From: Mycobacterium decipiens
GTDB taxonomy: Bacteria > Actinomycetota > Actinomycetes > Mycobacteriales > Mycobacteriaceae
DNA length: 64,000 nt
Assembly: GCF_963853665.1 (NCBI RefSeq)
Contig: NZ_OY970459.1
Span: 3,038,001 to 3,102,000 of the forward strand
Direction: 5' to 3'
Positions 47,854 through 58,602 of the stretch are shown piece after piece. Each line of letters opens with the position of its first letter. Position 1 is the stretch's first letter. Below the pieces are notes generated by a model. It was not told where the DNA came from. It searched no databases and saw only the letters and a program-made list of their open reading frames with translations. Position numbers and translations under genes: made by a program.

Positions 47854-49200
47854 CTAGCAGTTTGTCAGGAAGTTGGTCAGCACCTCGGTGCCGAACCGCA
47901 ACGCATCGATGGGTACCCGCTCATCGACGCCGTGGAACAACGAGGCGAAATCCAATTCCGGTGGCAACCGCAGCGGACTGAAGCCGAAGCACCGAATACC
48001 CAACCGCGCGAACGCCTTCGCATCCGTTCCACCGGAAAGCATGTAAGGCACCGTACGACCGTCCGGGTCGACCGCCAGTACCGCGGCGTTCATGGCGTCG
48101 ACCAGGTCGCCGTCGAAGCTGGTCTCATATGACGGCAGATCTCTGATCCACTCCCGGGTCACGTCGGGTCCGATCAACGCGTCGATCTCGGCCTCGAACG
48201 CCGCCTGACGACCTGGTAGCACGCGACAGTCCACGACTGCCTCCGCCGTCGCCGGGACGACGTTGGCCTTGTACCCGGCCTTGAGCATCGTTGGGTTTGC
48301 GGTGTCGTGCAGCACCGCCTTCAGCATGCGGGCCATCGGACCAAGCTTGTCGATCGTCCCGGCCAGATCCGGCGAGTCAAGGTCGAAGGTCAGGCCGGTC
48401 TCCTCGCCGACGACGGCCAGGAACTGGGCGACGGTGTCGGTGCAGACCAGCGGAAACTGGTGACGGCCTAGCCGGGCGACCACTTCAGCAAGGGTGGTGA
48501 CCGCATTCTGATCGTGCACCATCGAGCCGTGCCCGGCCCGGCCGCGTGCCGTCAGCCGCATCCACTGGATGCCCTTCTCGGCCGTTTCGATGAGGTACAG
48601 GCGGCGCTCACCCCCGTCGGGGCGGGGCACGGTCAGCGAGAAGCCGCCGACTTCACCGATCGCCTCGGTGACGCCGTCCAACAGATCAGGTCTGTTGTCG
48701 ACCAGCCACTGCGACCCGAATTTGCCGCCGTGCTCCTCGTCGGCGACGAACGCGAACACCAGATCGCGTGGCGGCACGATACCGGCCCGTCGAAAGTGGC
48801 GAGCAACCACAATCATCATGCCGACCATGTCCTTCATGTCGACGGCGCCGCGGCCCCAGACGTAGCCATCCTCGATCGCGCCGGAAAACGGGTGCACGCT
48901 CCATTCGGCCGCTTCGGCCGGCACCACATCGAGATGCCCGTGCACCAGCAGCGCGCCGCGGGAACTATCGGCGCCCGCCAGCCGGGCGAACACATTGCCG
49001 CGGCCGCGCGCACCGGATTCGACATATTCAGGCTGGTAGCCGACTTCGGCGAGCTGCTCGGCGATCCATTGCGCGCATTCGGCCTCGCCTTTAGTGGTCT
49101 CGGGTTCGCCGCTGTTGGTGGTATCGAACCGGATAAGCCTGCTAACAACCTGGGCGACATCATCGCTCTGGTCAATTGAAGCGTCGGTCTCACCTGTCAC
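47854..49200 (-). CDS. M20 family metallopeptidase (Rv2141c-like)
   Basis: 448 residues from GTG 49200, set by AGGAAGG six bases ahead; length equals Rv2141c. Two-zinc M20 carboxypeptidase/dipeptidase: VHGHLDVVPAE (His, catalytic Asp), GRGAVDMKDM (bridging Asp), VADEEHGG (Glu pair), and a C-terminal His in SLFHGVDERV. A dimerisation domain lies at about 200-330 (TARGRAGHGSMV). Substrate probably a dipeptide or acyl amino acid; not determinable. Confidence 0.93.
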   Translation of the reverse strand: MTGETDASIDQSDDVAQVVSRLIRFDTTNSGEPETTKGEAECAQWIAEQLAEVGYQPEYVESGARGRGNVFARLAGADSSRGALLVHGHLDVVPAEAAEWSVHPFSGAIEDGYVWGRGAVDMKDMVGMMIVVARHFRRAGIVPPRDLVFAFVADEEHGGKFGSQWLVDNRPDLLDGVTEAIGEVGGFSLTVPRPDGGERRLYLIETAEKGIQWMRLTARGRAGHGSMVHDQNAVTTLAEVVARLGRHQFPLVCTDTVAQFLAVVGEETGLTFDLDSPDLAGTIDKLGPMARMLKAVLHDTANPTMLKAGYKANVVPATAEAVVDCRVLPGRQAAFEAEIDALIGPDVTREWIRDLPSYETSFDGDLVDAMNAAVLAVDPDGRTVPYMLSGGTDAKAFARLGIRCFGFSPLRLPPELDFASLFHGVDERVPIDALRFGTEVLTNFLTNC

Positions 49201-49330
49201 AATCACCCTTCCTACCACTCGTAACGCCGCCGAGCCGATCGCCCCACCGGTCCCGCATCGTCGCCGAGGTGGGTTGGGCCGGTGCGGGACAATCCGATAG
49301 CCTTAGCTGCCAGCCCGGGTGGTTGGTTGG

Positions 49331-49416
49331 GTCCGAGTGGCGGAATGGCAGACGCGCTAGCTTGAGGTGCTAGTGCCCTACTAATGGGCGTGGGGGTTCA
49401 AGTCCCCCCTCGGACA
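49331..49416 (+). tRNA. tRNA-Leu (anticodon GAG)
   Basis: 86-nt class II tRNA. Acceptor arms gtccgag/ctcggac pair perfectly, anticodon stem ctagc/gctag encloses TTGAGGT giving anticodon GAG, a variable arm follows (tgccctactaatgggcg), and the T arm is gggggTTCAAGTccccc. Discriminator A; CCA not encoded. Confidence 0.95.
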
Positions 49417-49665
49417 CCGTGTGATCTGTCGGACTTTGGGGCGCCATGTCCCGGCGATGGCCGTCCGCAGCCATCCGATCTGAGCCACCTAGTCAATGCC
49501 GTTGATACACGGCGACATTCAGTTCGTCTCAGACCGCAACCGGACGACATCAGCCGACTGCGACCAAGCGTTGCCTGCCGGAGACAGGGAAGTCTTCGCC
49601 AACCCGGTTCCGGACCCCGCCGCGCGGTCGTAGGCTTGAATGGCCAGCAGCCGGAAGTGCGACCA

Positions 49666-50376
49666 ATGAACCCACCAGGTGGCTTTCTCCGGCGGACGCC
49701 GACGCGCAGGTTCCGCGACCGCCGCGATGCCGGCCGCGTATTGGCTGACGAGCTGGCGTCCTACCGCGGCAGGGACGGATTGCTCGTCCTCGGGCTTGCC
49801 CGCGGTGGCGTGCCCGTCGGCTGGGAAGTCGCCGCCGCACTAAACGCCGAATTGGATGTGTTCCTGGTTCGCAAGCTCGGCGTGCCGCAGTGGCGTGAAC
49901 TCGCGATGGGCGCGTTGGCCAGTGGCGGCGGGGTTGTGATGAACGACGACGTGGTTTCCAGCTTGCACATCACCGACGAGCAGGTGCGCGTGGTGATCGC
50001 CAACGAAACGGCAGAGCTGGAGCGGCGCGAGCGGGTGTATCGGGGCGGGCGCCCCGTCGCCGACCCGCGAGGCAAGATCGTGCTCCTGGTCGACGACGGC
50101 ATCGCCACGGGCGCGAGCATGCTGGCGGCAGTGCGGGCGGTACGTTCCGCCGGACCGCAGGCAATCGTCGTCGCGGTCCCCGTCGGGCCCGCGACCGCCT
50201 GCCGTGAGCTCGCGGCGGAAGCCGATGACGTGGTGTGCGCAACCATGCCGGCAGCGTTTGAGGCCGTCGGCCAGGTCTACGCAGACTTTCATCAGGTCAC
50301 CGACGACGAGGTCCGCGAGCTACTCACCACGCCAACTAGACGCCACGGAAATGGATTGCTGACCGACGCTACGTGA
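49666..50376 (+). CDS. phosphoribosyltransferase-family protein (Rv2143-like)
   Basis: 236 residues from ATG 49666 with GGAAG upstream. Type I PRTase: PRPP loop [19 protein letters not shown] near 140-158 and a flexible N-terminal loop ([17 protein letters not shown]). Proteins of this set often carry a fused dienelactone hydrolase; here only the PRTase is present. The frame runs upstream into the tRNA, so an earlier start is unlikely. In M. tuberculosis the parDE2 toxin-antitoxin pair lies near here; it is absent. Confidence 0.85.
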   Translation: MNPPGGFLRRTPTRRFRDRRDAGRVLADELASYRGRDGLLVLGLARGGVPVGWEVAAALNAELDVFLVRKLGVPQWRELAMGALASGGGVVMNDDVVSSLHITDEQVRVVIANETAELERRERVYRGGRPVADPRGKIVLLVDDGIATGASMLAAVRAVRSAGPQAIVVAVPVGPATACRELAAEADDVVCATMPAAFEAVGQVYADFHQVTDDEVRELLTTPTRRHGNGLLTDAT

Positions 50377-50731
50377 CGCTGTCGTCGCCGCTGCGGTCGG
50401 CCGACACCGCCGATTCCTCGCTCGCTTCGCTGGCTTCCTCCGACGACTCGTCACTGCCGGAGTCACCGGTGGCGGCCTCGCCCTCGTCGGAAGCTTCCTC
50501 CGGGTAGTCGACGTAGACTTCCTCGTCGACCGCGCTGTCCGCCGCGTCGTCCTCGTCTCCGTCGCCCGCGATAACTTGCTGGCGCTCTCGCAACCCATCG
50601 ATGATCAGCAGCACCACCCCCAGCACGCTGGCCCCGATACACACCCAGGCCACCAGCTCGTTGCTGGTGACCACCGCGAACACCAAAGCAACGAGCCCAA
50701 TCAGGGCCAATACGAGCGCAATGATCAGCAT
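50369..50731 (-). CDS. small membrane protein with acidic tail (Rv2144c-like)
   Basis: 120 residues. Two membrane helices at about 1-22 and 27-47 ([38 protein letters not shown]), then a very acidic Ser/Glu/Asp-rich tail (residues 57-120). Tail-to-tail overlap of eight bases with the PRTase gene. Lies just downstream of wag31 and may read through from it. Unknown function. Confidence 0.85.
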   Translation of the reverse strand: MLIIALVLALIGLVALVFAVVTSNELVAWVCIGASVLGVVLLIIDGLRERQQVIAGDGDEDDAADSAVDEEVYVDYPEEASDEGEAATGDSGSDESSEEASEASEESAVSADRSGDDSVT

Positions 50732-50834
50732 CGGTCATCCTCCGGCCGGCTAGCAGCGACTGCCCAACCTACCAGGGGCTCGGTGCCGACCTGGAAGCCC
50801 GGCGAGTCGCCGGCTGGTCCCGGCTTAGTCCCGG

Positions 50835-51623
50835 CTAGTTATTGCCCCGGTTGAATTGCTCGAAGCCACTCGCGTCCGCATTGGAATCGACCGGCGCCGC
50901 CGATCCACGCTGGCCCAGTTCCTCCAGCTGGGATTCCAGGTAGGTCTTGAGCCTGGTGCGGTACTCACGTTCGAACGTGCGCAGCTGCTCGAGGCGGCCT
51001 TCTAGCACCGTGCGCTGCTGGTTGATCGTCCCCATGATCTCGGAATGCTTGCGTTCCGCATCGGCCTGCAAAGCGTCGGCCTTCTCCTGCGCTTGGCGCA
51101 ACTGGGCCTCGGATCGGGTTTGAGCATCGGCCAGCATCGCGTCGGCGCGTTGGCGGGCCTCGGCGACCGTGGTGTCGGCGGTGTGCCGAGCCTCGCTGAG
51201 GATCTGGTCCGCGTTGGCGCGGGCATCGGCCAGCATCTTGTCGGACTCGGCTTTGGCGGTGCTGGTCAGCCGGTCGGCGGTGTCTTGGGCCAGACTCAGA
51301 ACCCGAGCCGCCTTAATGGCCTGTTCCTCGTTCGTCCCCGCCGGAACCGCAGCCGGCGCGGGCTTTGCCGGTTCGGGTTCGTAGGCCGGGATTGCCTGGG
51401 TGGCCTGCGCGATAGCGCCGGCGCCGGCGCCGCCGCCCGCGGCCAGCTCTTGATCCAGCTCGTTGATCCGCTGGCGCAGATCGGAGTTCTCTTCGATCAG
51501 GCGCGTCAGCTCGTTTTCCACCAGGTCGAGGAAGGCGTCGACCTCATCTTCGTTGTACCCACGTTTGCCGATAGGCGGCTTACTGAACGCCACATTGTGG
51601 ACGTCGGCAGGTGTAAGCGGCAT
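50835..51623 (-). CDS. wag31: polar growth scaffold Wag31 (DivIVA)
   Basis: 262 residues. DivIVA N-terminal membrane-binding domain ([42 protein letters not shown]), then a Gly/Ala-rich linker at about 70-105 and a long coiled coil (about 110-240). Self-assembles at cell poles and recruits the mycobacterial elongation machinery; regulated by PknA/PknB phosphorylation in M. tuberculosis. Essential. Last large gene of the leftward dcw cluster. Confidence 0.97.
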   Translation of the reverse strand: MPLTPADVHNVAFSKPPIGKRGYNEDEVDAFLDLVENELTRLIEENSDLRQRINELDQELAAGGGAGAGAIAQATQAIPAYEPEPAKPAPAAVPAGTNEEQAIKAARVLSLAQDTADRLTSTAKAESDKMLADARANADQILSEARHTADTTVAEARQRADAMLADAQTRSEAQLRQAQEKADALQADAERKHSEIMGTINQQRTVLEGRLEQLRTFEREYRTRLKTYLESQLEELGQRGSAAPVDSNADASGFEQFNRGNN

Positions 51624-51889
51624 TGTTTGTCCCCTCGAGTTCCTGGACGGTCAAACGATCTGGAAAGTGTAGAACGGAGTGGTTGCCGTCGCGCAACTAC
51701 CGTCCATCCTGTCACACCAGACTCGGCGGTTGCCGATCGGACTAATAAATAAGGACCAATTTCAAACTCTGAGACCAATAAATCACAATCCTTAGATTTG
51801 AAATCGTGCACGCCAAACTTGTCGCCAAATCGTGGCCGAACCGTCTCTCAATACCACCCGCGCACCCATCCGCGCCGCCACGCCGCGCC

Positions 51890-52180
51890 TCACGTCGCGG
51901 CACCGAACGCCAGTTGCATACCGATGAACGCAACCAGCAGCAGCACCATGATCGACAGGTCGAATCGGACCGCGCCGATCGTCAGTTGCGGTATCAGCCG
52001 TCGTAGCAGCTTCACCGGCGGATCCGTGATCGACATGATGATCTCCAAGATCACCACGGTGATACCCGTGGGACGCCAGTCGCGGCTAAACGAGCGGATG
52101 AACTCAACGACGACCCGAGCGATCAGCAGCAGCCAGAAGATAAACAGCGCAAACCCAAGGGTCTGAAAAAACACCACCAA
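51890..52180 (-). CDS. YggT family membrane protein (Rv2146c-like)
   Basis: 96 residues from TTG 52180 (GTG 52177 also possible), equal to Rv2146c. Two membrane segments (TLGFALFIFWLLLIARVVVEFI and FDLSIMVLLLVAFIGMQLAFG) and the family motif ITDPPVKLLRRLIPQL. YggT proteins accompany sepF and wag31 in Gram-positives and are linked to division or osmotic tolerance. Longer upstream frame not conserved. Confidence 0.9.
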   Translation of the reverse strand: MVVFFQTLGFALFIFWLLLIARVVVEFIRSFSRDWRPTGITVVILEIIMSITDPPVKLLRRLIPQLTIGAVRFDLSIMVLLLVAFIGMQLAFGAAT

Positions 52181-52343
52181 CGAGAGCCCCGACCTTACTG
52201 AGGAGATGAGGAAATTGTTCAGTCGCCGCCCGCGCCGGCGGCAACGCCAGCCTACCGACTCAGATGCCCTGCCCACATCTCCCGAAGGACCACGTGCCGC
52301 CCAGCGCTGAGACCCAAGTCGGCGTTTGACCGAGCCGTCGCGG

Positions 52344-53000
52344 CTATTGGTATGCGTAGAACCCGGTTTCGGCGATCCGGCGTCGCTCCTCCGGGGACAC
52401 ATCGACGTCTGCCGGCGATAGCAGGAATACCTTGGTCGCAACCTTGTCGAACGAGCCGCGCAGCGCAAAAGCCAGGCCAGCCGCGAAGTCGACCAGCCGC
52501 TTGGCGTCGGCGTTGTCCATCGACACCAGATCCATGATGACCGGGGTGCCGTCGCGGAACCGCTCACCGATGGTGCGAGCCTCGCTGTAGTCCTTGGGTC
52601 GCAGCGTGGTGATCTTCGACAAGGGGTGGCCTTCCTCGAACATCATCGCCATCCGGCGCGGGTCCATCGCCAGCGCGCCGCGGGTGGAACTGCGCAACCA
52701 CGATCCGAAGCGCGGCCGCGTCAGCTCGCCGCGGTCGAACTCACGGGGCCGGAACCGTGGCTCGTCCGCGTACCCGCCGCGATACCCGGGCGGCGGATAG
52801 TCGGCCGGCTCGCCGCGCAGGTCGCCGCGTGGATCGCTGCGCGGGTCGTCGTAGTCACGCCCTTCATAGCGACCGTAATCGTCCTCGAATCGGGGCCGCG
52901 CATAGCCACGGGACGGAGCGCGGTCGTCGTAATACTCGTCGTCGTAATCCTCCATCGGAGCCATACCGAAGTAGGCCTTGACCTTGTGGAGTGTGCTCAT
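52344..53000 (-). CDS. sepF: cell division protein SepF
   Basis: 218 residues from ATG 53000. Membrane-binding N-terminal helix ([14 protein letters not shown]), a long Asp/Tyr/Arg/Pro-rich linker at about 16-115, and the SepF C-terminal fold ([21 protein letters not shown].. [24 protein letters not shown]) that binds the FtsZ C-terminal tail. Essential membrane anchor for FtsZ in mycobacteria, which lack FtsA. Ends [19 protein letters not shown] and FYAYQ. Confidence 0.96.
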   Translation of the reverse strand: MSTLHKVKAYFGMAPMEDYDDEYYDDRAPSRGYARPRFEDDYGRYEGRDYDDPRSDPRGDLRGEPADYPPPGYRGGYADEPRFRPREFDRGELTRPRFGSWLRSSTRGALAMDPRRMAMMFEEGHPLSKITTLRPKDYSEARTIGERFRDGTPVIMDLVSMDNADAKRLVDFAAGLAFALRGSFDKVATKVFLLSPADVDVSPEERRRIAETGFYAYQ

Positions 53001-53065
53001 TCCGTGACCCCTTCTAGCCCTGGGAGTTCTGTTGTCTGTGATGAAGGTGTGACTACAGTGACTAT

Positions 53066-53842
53066 TCACGGTGACCGTAACCGCCGCGGACCCAATAGCG
53101 CGGTACCGACACGCACACAGGTCGAACCGTATTTGACGGCCGTTTCAAGGTCGTTGGACATGCCGGCCGACAGCCCGACCGCCCGCGGGAACGTTTCGCG
53201 CACCCGGTGGTGCGTCGATTGCAGCCGGTCAAAGGCCTCGTTGGGGTCCCAGTCCAGCGGCGGAATGCCCATCAACCCGACGAGTTCGAGGCTATCCGAC
53301 TCCTCGACCTGCGCGCAGATCCGCTCTACCGCACCGGGTGTGGTGCTGTCGACACCGCCGCGGGACGCGTCACCGTCAAGGCTGACCTGGACGTAAACCC
53401 GCAGCCGGTTGTCGCGACGGCGCTCAGCCAGCGCTGCGGCGACCGCACGATCCAGCGCGGTCACCAGCTGCGAGCCGTCGACCGAGTGAGCGGTGTGCGC
53501 CCAGCTGGCCAACGACCGGGCCTTGTTGCGCTGGATCCGGCCCACCATATGCCACTGCACGCCCCGCGAGTCTCCTCGCGCGCTAGCCGCCAACAGCGCA
53601 GTGAGTTCAGCCACCTTAGCCGAAGCTTCCTGCTCTCGCGATTCGCCAACAGACCGACAACCTAATCGGGACAAAATCGCAACATCGGTTGCTGGAAAGA
53701 ATTTGGTAATTGGTAGAAGTTCAATTTCTCCGACATTGCGACCCGCCGCTTCCGCGGCCGCGGCAAGTCGCGATCGCACTGCCGCCAACGCATGCGTTAA
53801 TTCCGATTCGCGGTCCGGATGCGCCGAAAGATCCGCCGCCAT
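53066..53842 (-). CDS. YggS-family PLP-homeostasis protein (Rv2148c-like)
   Basis: 258 residues from ATG 53842, equal to the M. tuberculosis protein. PLP-binding TIM barrel: Lys in [13 protein letters not shown] holds the cofactor, [39 protein letters not shown] and [13 protein letters not shown] complete the fold. Balances pyridoxal phosphate and amino acid pools; no catalytic turnover known. Conserved neighbour of ftsZ. Confidence 0.94.
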   Translation of the reverse strand: MAADLSAHPDRESELTHALAAVRSRLAAAAEAAGRNVGEIELLPITKFFPATDVAILSRLGCRSVGESREQEASAKVAELTALLAASARGDSRGVQWHMVGRIQRNKARSLASWAHTAHSVDGSQLVTALDRAVAAALAERRRDNRLRVYVQVSLDGDASRGGVDSTTPGAVERICAQVEESDSLELVGLMGIPPLDWDPNEAFDRLQSTHHRVRETFPRAVGLSAGMSNDLETAVKYGSTCVRVGTALLGPRRLRSP

Positions 53843-53847
53843 CGCGC

Positions 53848-54600
53848 TCATTCCATCCACACCAACGACGCGAGCCGCCCGGTGGGCGCATCACGGCGAT
53901 GGCTGAACAGCGTCGGATCAGCCATCGTGCAGCGGGGATCGACGTCGATCGCCGTAACACCCAAATCACGGAGCTGGCAAGCGATTCCGGCTCGAAGGTC
54001 GAGTCCGGGGGTGCCGGCAGCGGTGATGGTACGGCTACCTGGCAACGCCGCCTCGACCTCGTCAGCCATTGCGGCGGGCACTTCGTAGTTGCGGCCACTA
54101 ACCGCGGGACCCAGCAGTGCCGAAATGTCTCGGACCTGCGCACCCAGGCCCAACATCGCCTCCACCGCGCGAGCCACCACCCCGCGCTGCGCGCCGACCC
54201 GACCGGCATGCACGGCTGCGGTGACGCCGGCGCGTGCGTCCGCCATCAGCACCGGCACGCAGTCGGCGGTCACGACCGCAAGTGCCAATCGGGGGGTACT
54301 GGTCACCAATCCGTCGGTGTCATCAAACGCCCTGTCCCGCGGCTCCTCGACCACCTCGACCCGATCACCGTGGACCTGGTTCATCCACACCACTTGGTTG
54401 CCGGGCAGGCCGATCGCTGCGGCCAGGCGAGCCCGGTTGGCCGCCACCGCCGCCGGGTCATCACCAACGTGGTCGCCGAGATTGAAGGTGTCGAACGGCG
54501 GCGCCGACACGCCGCCCGCCCGGGTGGTGGTGACCCGGCGGATGCGAACGTTCACGTCCCCAGTATCACCGCGGCCGGTGTGTCGCGTACTGGCAAGCAA
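53848..54600 (-). CDS. peptidoglycan editing factor PgeF-like (YfiH, Rv2149c-like)
   Basis: 250 residues. Multicopper/laccase-domain (DUF152) family with metal ligands His in MNQVHGD, Cys in TADCVPV and His in AVHAGRVGA (usually HAGWRG; the Trp is replaced). YfiH proteins hydrolyse misincorporated residues in peptidoglycan precursors in E. coli, fitting its place beside ftsZ and the mur genes. A GTG at 54555 would give a 235-residue form starting at the conserved NVRIRRVTTTRAGG. Confidence 0.88.
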   Translation of the reverse strand: MLASTRHTGRGDTGDVNVRIRRVTTTRAGGVSAPPFDTFNLGDHVGDDPAAVAANRARLAAAIGLPGNQVVWMNQVHGDRVEVVEEPRDRAFDDTDGLVTSTPRLALAVVTADCVPVLMADARAGVTAAVHAGRVGAQRGVVARAVEAMLGLGAQVRDISALLGPAVSGRNYEVPAAMADEVEAALPGSRTITAAGTPGLDLRAGIACQLRDLGVTAIDVDPRCTMADPTLFSHRRDAPTGRLASLVWME

Positions 54601-54609
54601 GCTGGGCTC

Positions 54610-55749
54610 TCAGCGACGCATGAAGGGCGGCACGTCGACGTCGTCGTCATCGCCGCCGATGCTCAGGGTTGCGCCGTTGGTGTGCAGCGGCACACTGACG
54701 GCGTCGACCGGCTCGAACAAGGTCGAGGAGAGTTTGCCTGCCTTCGCTGACTCGATCCGGTGGGCGCCGCCGGTGTCACCCATGACCGGCTTCCGGCCGG
54801 GTCCATTGACGTCGAAGCCGGCCGCGATCACGGTGACCCGCACCTCGTCACCGAGTGAATCGTCGATGACGGTGCCGAAAATGATGTTCGCATCTGGATG
54901 AGCGGCGTCCTGCACCAATGAGGCCGCCTCGTTGATCTCAAACAGCCCCAGATCGCTGCCGCCGGCGATCGACATCAACACGCCCTGCGCACCCTCCATC
55001 GAGGCCTCCAGCAGCGGCGAGTTGATGGCAATCTCGGCGGCTTTGAGGGACCGGCCATCACCCCGGGCCGAGCCGATGCCCATCAGCGCGGTGCCGGCAC
55101 CGGACATGATGCCCTTGACATCGGCGAAGTCGACGTTGATCAAACCCGGCGTGGTAATCAGGTCGGTGATGCCCTGCACGCCGTTGAGCAGCACCTCGTC
55201 AGCGCTGCGGAACGCATCCATCAGGGATACCGCGGCATCCCCCATCTGCAGCAACCGATCGTTGGGAATCACGATGAGGGTGTCGCAACTCTCGCGCAAT
55301 GCGGCGATGCCATTTTCGGCCTGATTGCTGCGCCGCTTGCCCTCGAACGAGAACGGCCGGGTGACAACGCCGACGGTCAACGCCCCTAGCTTGCGGGCGA
55401 TGCTGGCGACGACGGGCGCGCCGCCGGTCCCGGTGCCACCGCCCTCACCGGCGGTAACGAACACCATGTCAGCGCCGCGCAGCAACTCTTCGATCTCGTC
55501 CTTGGCGTCTTCGGCGGCCCTGCGTCCGACTTCGGGGTCAGCGCCGGCGCCCAGCCCGCGGGTGGAGTCACGGCCGACGTCGAGCTTGACGTCCGCATCG
55601 CTCATCAACAGCGCCTGCGCGTCGGTGTTGATCGCGATGAACTCGACACCTTTGAGGCCCTGCTCGATCATCCGGTTGACGGCGTTGACACCGCCACCAC
55701 CGATACCCACGACCTTGATGACGGCCAGGTAGTTATGCGGGGGGGTCAT
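54610..55749 (-). CDS. ftsZ: cell division GTPase FtsZ
   Basis: 379 residues from ATG 55749, the M. tuberculosis length; GGAGGAA precedes two adjacent ATG codons (55752 is the other). Tubulin signature [11 protein letters not shown] near residue 105, GTP contacts [13 protein letters not shown] and [12 protein letters not shown]7 loop [13 protein letters not shown]-terminal [13 protein letters not shown] tail binds FtsW and SepF. Forms the Z ring. Confidence 0.98.
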   Translation of the reverse strand: MTPPHNYLAVIKVVGIGGGGVNAVNRMIEQGLKGVEFIAINTDAQALLMSDADVKLDVGRDSTRGLGAGADPEVGRRAAEDAKDEIEELLRGADMVFVTAGEGGGTGTGGAPVVASIARKLGALTVGVVTRPFSFEGKRRSNQAENGIAALRESCDTLIVIPNDRLLQMGDAAVSLMDAFRSADEVLLNGVQGITDLITTPGLINVDFADVKGIMSGAGTALMGIGSARGDGRSLKAAEIAINSPLLEASMEGAQGVLMSIAGGSDLGLFEINEAASLVQDAAHPDANIIFGTVIDDSLGDEVRVTVIAAGFDVNGPGRKPVMGDTGGAHRIESAKAGKLSSTLFEPVDAVSVPLHTNGATLSIGGDDDDVDVPPFMRR

Positions 55750-55960
55750 CATTCGTCTTCCTCCCTGGTGGGACTCGGCGTTCTCGCTGCGGTGTGTCTG
55801 CTTGCGAAACCCTCAACCTCAACCATAGGCTTAGAGTTATGTCAAGTAGCTCCGCGTAGTCAGAACCGTATGGCTACGACGGGTGCTAGCCGTGCAGGCG
55901 CGCCGATATGCGGCTGGCATTTTTTTGCGCCATTTCACGGTCGGGTGGTGTCAACCCGCC

Positions 55961-56010
55961 CCGAATGTCACGTCAGAGTGGCATTCGGGGCCGAGTGTCA
56001 CGTCAGCGTG
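55961..56010. repeat. direct repeats with hairpins between ftsQ and ftsZ
   Basis: Two 20-bp copies of ccgaRtgtcacgtcagMgtg at 55961-55980 and 55991-56010. The first sits in an inverted repeat CCGAATG..CATTCGG, the second contains the perfect GTCACG-TCAG-CGTGAC. In the 292-bp ftsQ-ftsZ gap, so it could be a terminator, attenuator or protein site. Confidence 0.7.
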
Positions 56011-56041
56011 ACGCGCGGGACTGGCGTGCGGTTCTGGTCGA

Positions 56042-57091
56042 TCACTTCACGGTCGGTAGGTCGGGGCTGGAGACGTCGTAGGTCCGACCAGGCTGCGTCA
56101 ACAGCGCCGCCAGCTTCTCGGCCTTCTCCTCCGAGCGATCGGTGGTACCCCAGATCACCACCCGCCCGTCGGCCAGCGTCAGGGTGATCGAGGCCACCGA
56201 TGGAGCCGCGATCCGCGCCACCTGGCTCGCAACCTCGGGACGCAGCGCGATCAACGCTTGCAGCGCGGCCTCGGTGGCCGGATCGCTTGGGCCGGGACTG
56301 TCGACATCGATGTATGGCAGTGCCGACGGCGGCGGGTCGGTCGCGAAATCGACGCCGTCGCGGTCAAATAGGTGCGGGCCGTCCGGAAAATCCTTCACCA
56401 CCACGGGCACCCGCTCGACGATGGTGATCCGCAGGGCCGACGGGTACTGGCGCTGCACCCGCGCACTTGCCACCCGCCGGATCGTAGCCACCCGGTCGGC
56501 AACCTGATTGGTGTTGATCTGCAGCAGCGGCGTTCCGGGCTGCACTCTCGCGGCGTCGAGAATCTCCTCGCGCGTCACCACCCCGATCCCGACAACGACG
56601 ATATCGCGGGCCGACATCGCGGGGGTGAAATACAGCACCAGCCCTAGCCCGATCCCGACGATGGCCAGCACTACCGTTGCGAGCAGCATCTTCAACCCTC
56701 GAACAACGCCCCGCGCAGTGGGTTTAGGGGGGTTCAGCTCGCTGACGACATCCCCGCGAGCTCGCCGCTTGGCCTCGCGGCGCGCCTGCTCGATCGCGGT
56801 TGCGCGAGCCTGGGCCGTGCGCCGCTCGGCACGTTCGCGGCGGGCTCGCCGACGCGGTCCCTCGAATTCGGCCTGATCCGCAGGTGTTAGGTCGTCCTGC
56901 GATTCGGTGGCCAACGGCTCCGTAACGGCCTCGTCGCTGGCGGGCTCGTCGCTGGCGGGCTCGTCGCTGGCGGGCTCGTCGCTGGCGGGCTCGTCGCTGG
57001 CGGGCTCGTCGCTGGCGGGCTCGTCGGCCACTTGACCGGCATCATCATCGGCAACCAGCTCAGTCTGTGCGCCTTCGTTCGGTTCGGTCAC
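56042..57091 (-). CDS. ftsQ: cell division protein FtsQ with expanded acidic repeat
   Basis: 349 residues, longer than the ~314 of M. tuberculosis. The extra length comes from an N-terminal cytoplasmic repeat: ADEP, then six ASDEP units, then ASDEA at residues 22-60. A basic segment follows, then one membrane helix at about 131-155 ([24 protein letters not shown]), a POTRA domain ([22 protein letters not shown]) and the beta domain. Bridges the early and late divisome and holds FtsB/L. GTG start overlaps the murC stop by four bases. The repeat may alter cytoplasmic contacts but the conserved part is intact. Confidence 0.95.
   Translation of the reverse strand: MTEPNEGAQTELVADDDAGQVADEPASDEPASDEPASDEPASDEPASDEPASDEAVTEPLATESQDDLTPADQAEFEGPRRRARRERAERRTAQARATAIEQARREAKRRARGDVVSELNPPKPTARGVVRGLKMLLATVVLAIVGIGLGLVLYFTPAMSARDIVVVGIGVVTREEILDAARVQPGTPLLQINTNQVADRVATIRRVASARVQRQYPSALRITIVERVPVVVKDFPDGPHLFDRDGVDFATDPPPSALPYIDVDSPGPSDPATEAALQALIALRPEVASQVARIAAPSVASITLTLADGRVVIWGTTDRSEEKAEKLAALLTQPGRTYDVSSPDLPTVK
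56912..57028 (-). repeat. 15-bp tandem repeat in ftsQ
   Basis: About seven copies of the plus-strand unit gctggcgggctcgtc encode the ASDEP array. Perfect identity between copies indicates recent expansion and possible strain-to-strain length change. Confidence 0.9.
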
Positions 57092-58602
57092 CGCAACACC
57101 TCCGGATGGCCGGGCGCGCTACGGTTGGCCCGGATCCTCAGGGCGGTCACGATTTCCGGGCCTAGCAAAGTCACATCTCCCGCCCCCATCGTGACGATGA
57201 CGTCGCCCGGACCAGCGGCTGCGGCCACCTCCTCGGCGACCGCAGAAAAATCCGGGAGGTAGCGCACGGGCACGGTGACGTGCTCAGCGACGCTGGCTCC
57301 ACTGACACCGGCCAGCGGTTGTTCGCGTGCGCCGTAGACGTCGAGGACGAACACCTCGTCAGCGGCATTCAGGGCATGACCAAACTCGGCAGCGAACGCC
57401 TTTGTCCGCGAATATAAATGGGGTTGAAACACGACCACGCAGCGACCGCCGTCGCCCTGCTTGAGTGCCATGCGCACCGCCGCCAGCGTCGCGCTGATCT
57501 CCGTCGGGTGGTGGGCGTAGTCGTCGAACACGCGCACCAACGCCTTTCCGACTCCCGAGGTCCCAACCAATTCGAATCGGCGCCGCACCCCCTCGAAGCC
57601 GGCCAGCCCATCGAGCACCCCATCGACCGGGGCGCCGATATCGACAGCGGCCAGCAGCGCGCCCAGCGCGTTGAGCGCCATATGCCGTCCGGGCACCGAC
57701 AGCCGCATCACGCGGGGATGCGGTGCTGGGGCTAGGTCTGAGGCCAGCTGGATATGCGCGACCGCCTCGGTGCCGTGTTGCTCCCATGACAGCAGCGTCG
57801 CGGCCTGGCGATACCGCCCGCTTGCGGGCGAGGTGTCCCTCGGCGCCGGCGCCGACCCGTATCCCAGCACTCGAATTCCCAGGTCGGCCGTGCGCTGGGC
57901 CAGCGCGGCCGCTCCGGGGTCATCCGTGCACACCACGAGTGCACCCCCGGGCGCGATGCGCTCCACGAAGGAGTCGAATACCCCGACATACGCTTCCGCG
58001 CTGCCATAGAAGTCCAGGTGATCGGACTCGATGTTGGTGACCACCGCGACGTTGGGTGTGTACTCCAACAGCGAACCGTCGCTCTCGTCGGCTTCGGCCA
58101 CGAAGCAGTCGCCGCTGCCGTGGTGGGCGTTGGTGCCGGCCTCCCCGAGCTCACCGCCGACCGCGAAGGACGGGTCCCGCCCACAGTGCTGCAGGGCGAC
58201 GATGAGCATCGACGTCGTGGTTGTCTTGCCGTGCGTGCCGCTAACCATCAACGTGGTGCGCCCGGCCATCAGCTTGGCCAGCACGACCGGCCGCAGTACC
58301 ACGGGAATGCCGCGGCGCCGGGCTTCCACAAGCTCGGGGTTGGTCTTGGGGATGGCGGCATGGGTGGTGACGACCGCCGTGGCGCCGCCGGGCAGCAGGT
58401 CCAGCGACGACACGTCGTGTCCGATCCGGATCAGCGCGCCCCGTGCTCGCAGCGCATGCACTCCACGCGACTCCTTGGCGTCTGACCCCGAGACCAGCCC
58501 GCCTCGGTCCAACAGGATGCGGGCGATGCCTGACATGCCCGCTCCGCCGATGCCGACCATGTGCACCCGCCGCAGGTCGGGCGGCAACTGTTCGATGCTC
58601 AC
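57088..58602 (-). CDS. murC: UDP-N-acetylmuramate--L-alanine ligase MurC
   Basis: 504 residues from GTG 58602. Adds L-Ala to UDP-MurNAc, the first peptide step. N-terminal UDP-binding [20 protein letters not shown] loop [12 protein letters not shown] near residue 120, central EADESDGSL and [13 protein letters not shown]-terminal [11 protein letters not shown]. Compared with M. tuberculosis there are about ten extra residues after [18 protein letters not shown] (positions about 57805-57850), carrying the motif taccgcccgcttgcggg. GTGA overlaps with ftsQ and murG. Confidence 0.96.
   Translation of the reverse strand: MSIEQLPPDLRRVHMVGIGGAGMSGIARILLDRGGLVSGSDAKESRGVHALRARGALIRIGHDVSSLDLLPGGATAVVTTHAAIPKTNPELVEARRRGIPVVLRPVVLAKLMAGRTTLMVSGTHGKTTTTSMLIVALQHCGRDPSFAVGGELGEAGTNAHHGSGDCFVAEADESDGSLLEYTPNVAVVTNIESDHLDFYGSAEAYVGVFDSFVERIAPGGALVVCTDDPGAAALAQRTADLGIRVLGYGSAPAPRDTSPASGRYRQAATLLSWEQHGTEAVAHIQLASDLAPAPHPRVMRLSVPGRHMALNALGALLAAVDIGAPVDGVLDGLAGFEGVRRRFELVGTSGVGKALVRVFDDYAHHPTEISATLAAVRMALKQGDGGRCVVVFQPHLYSRTKAFAAEFGHALNAADEVFVLDVYGAREQPLAGVSGASVAEHVTVPVRYLPDFSAVAEEVAAAAGPGDVIVTMGAGDVTLLGPEIVTALRIRANRSAPGHPEVLR

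Noticed and set aside
49384..49665. Upstream part of the PRTase reading frame
   Set aside because: It starts within the tRNA-Leu gene and has no conserved sequence before ATG 49666.
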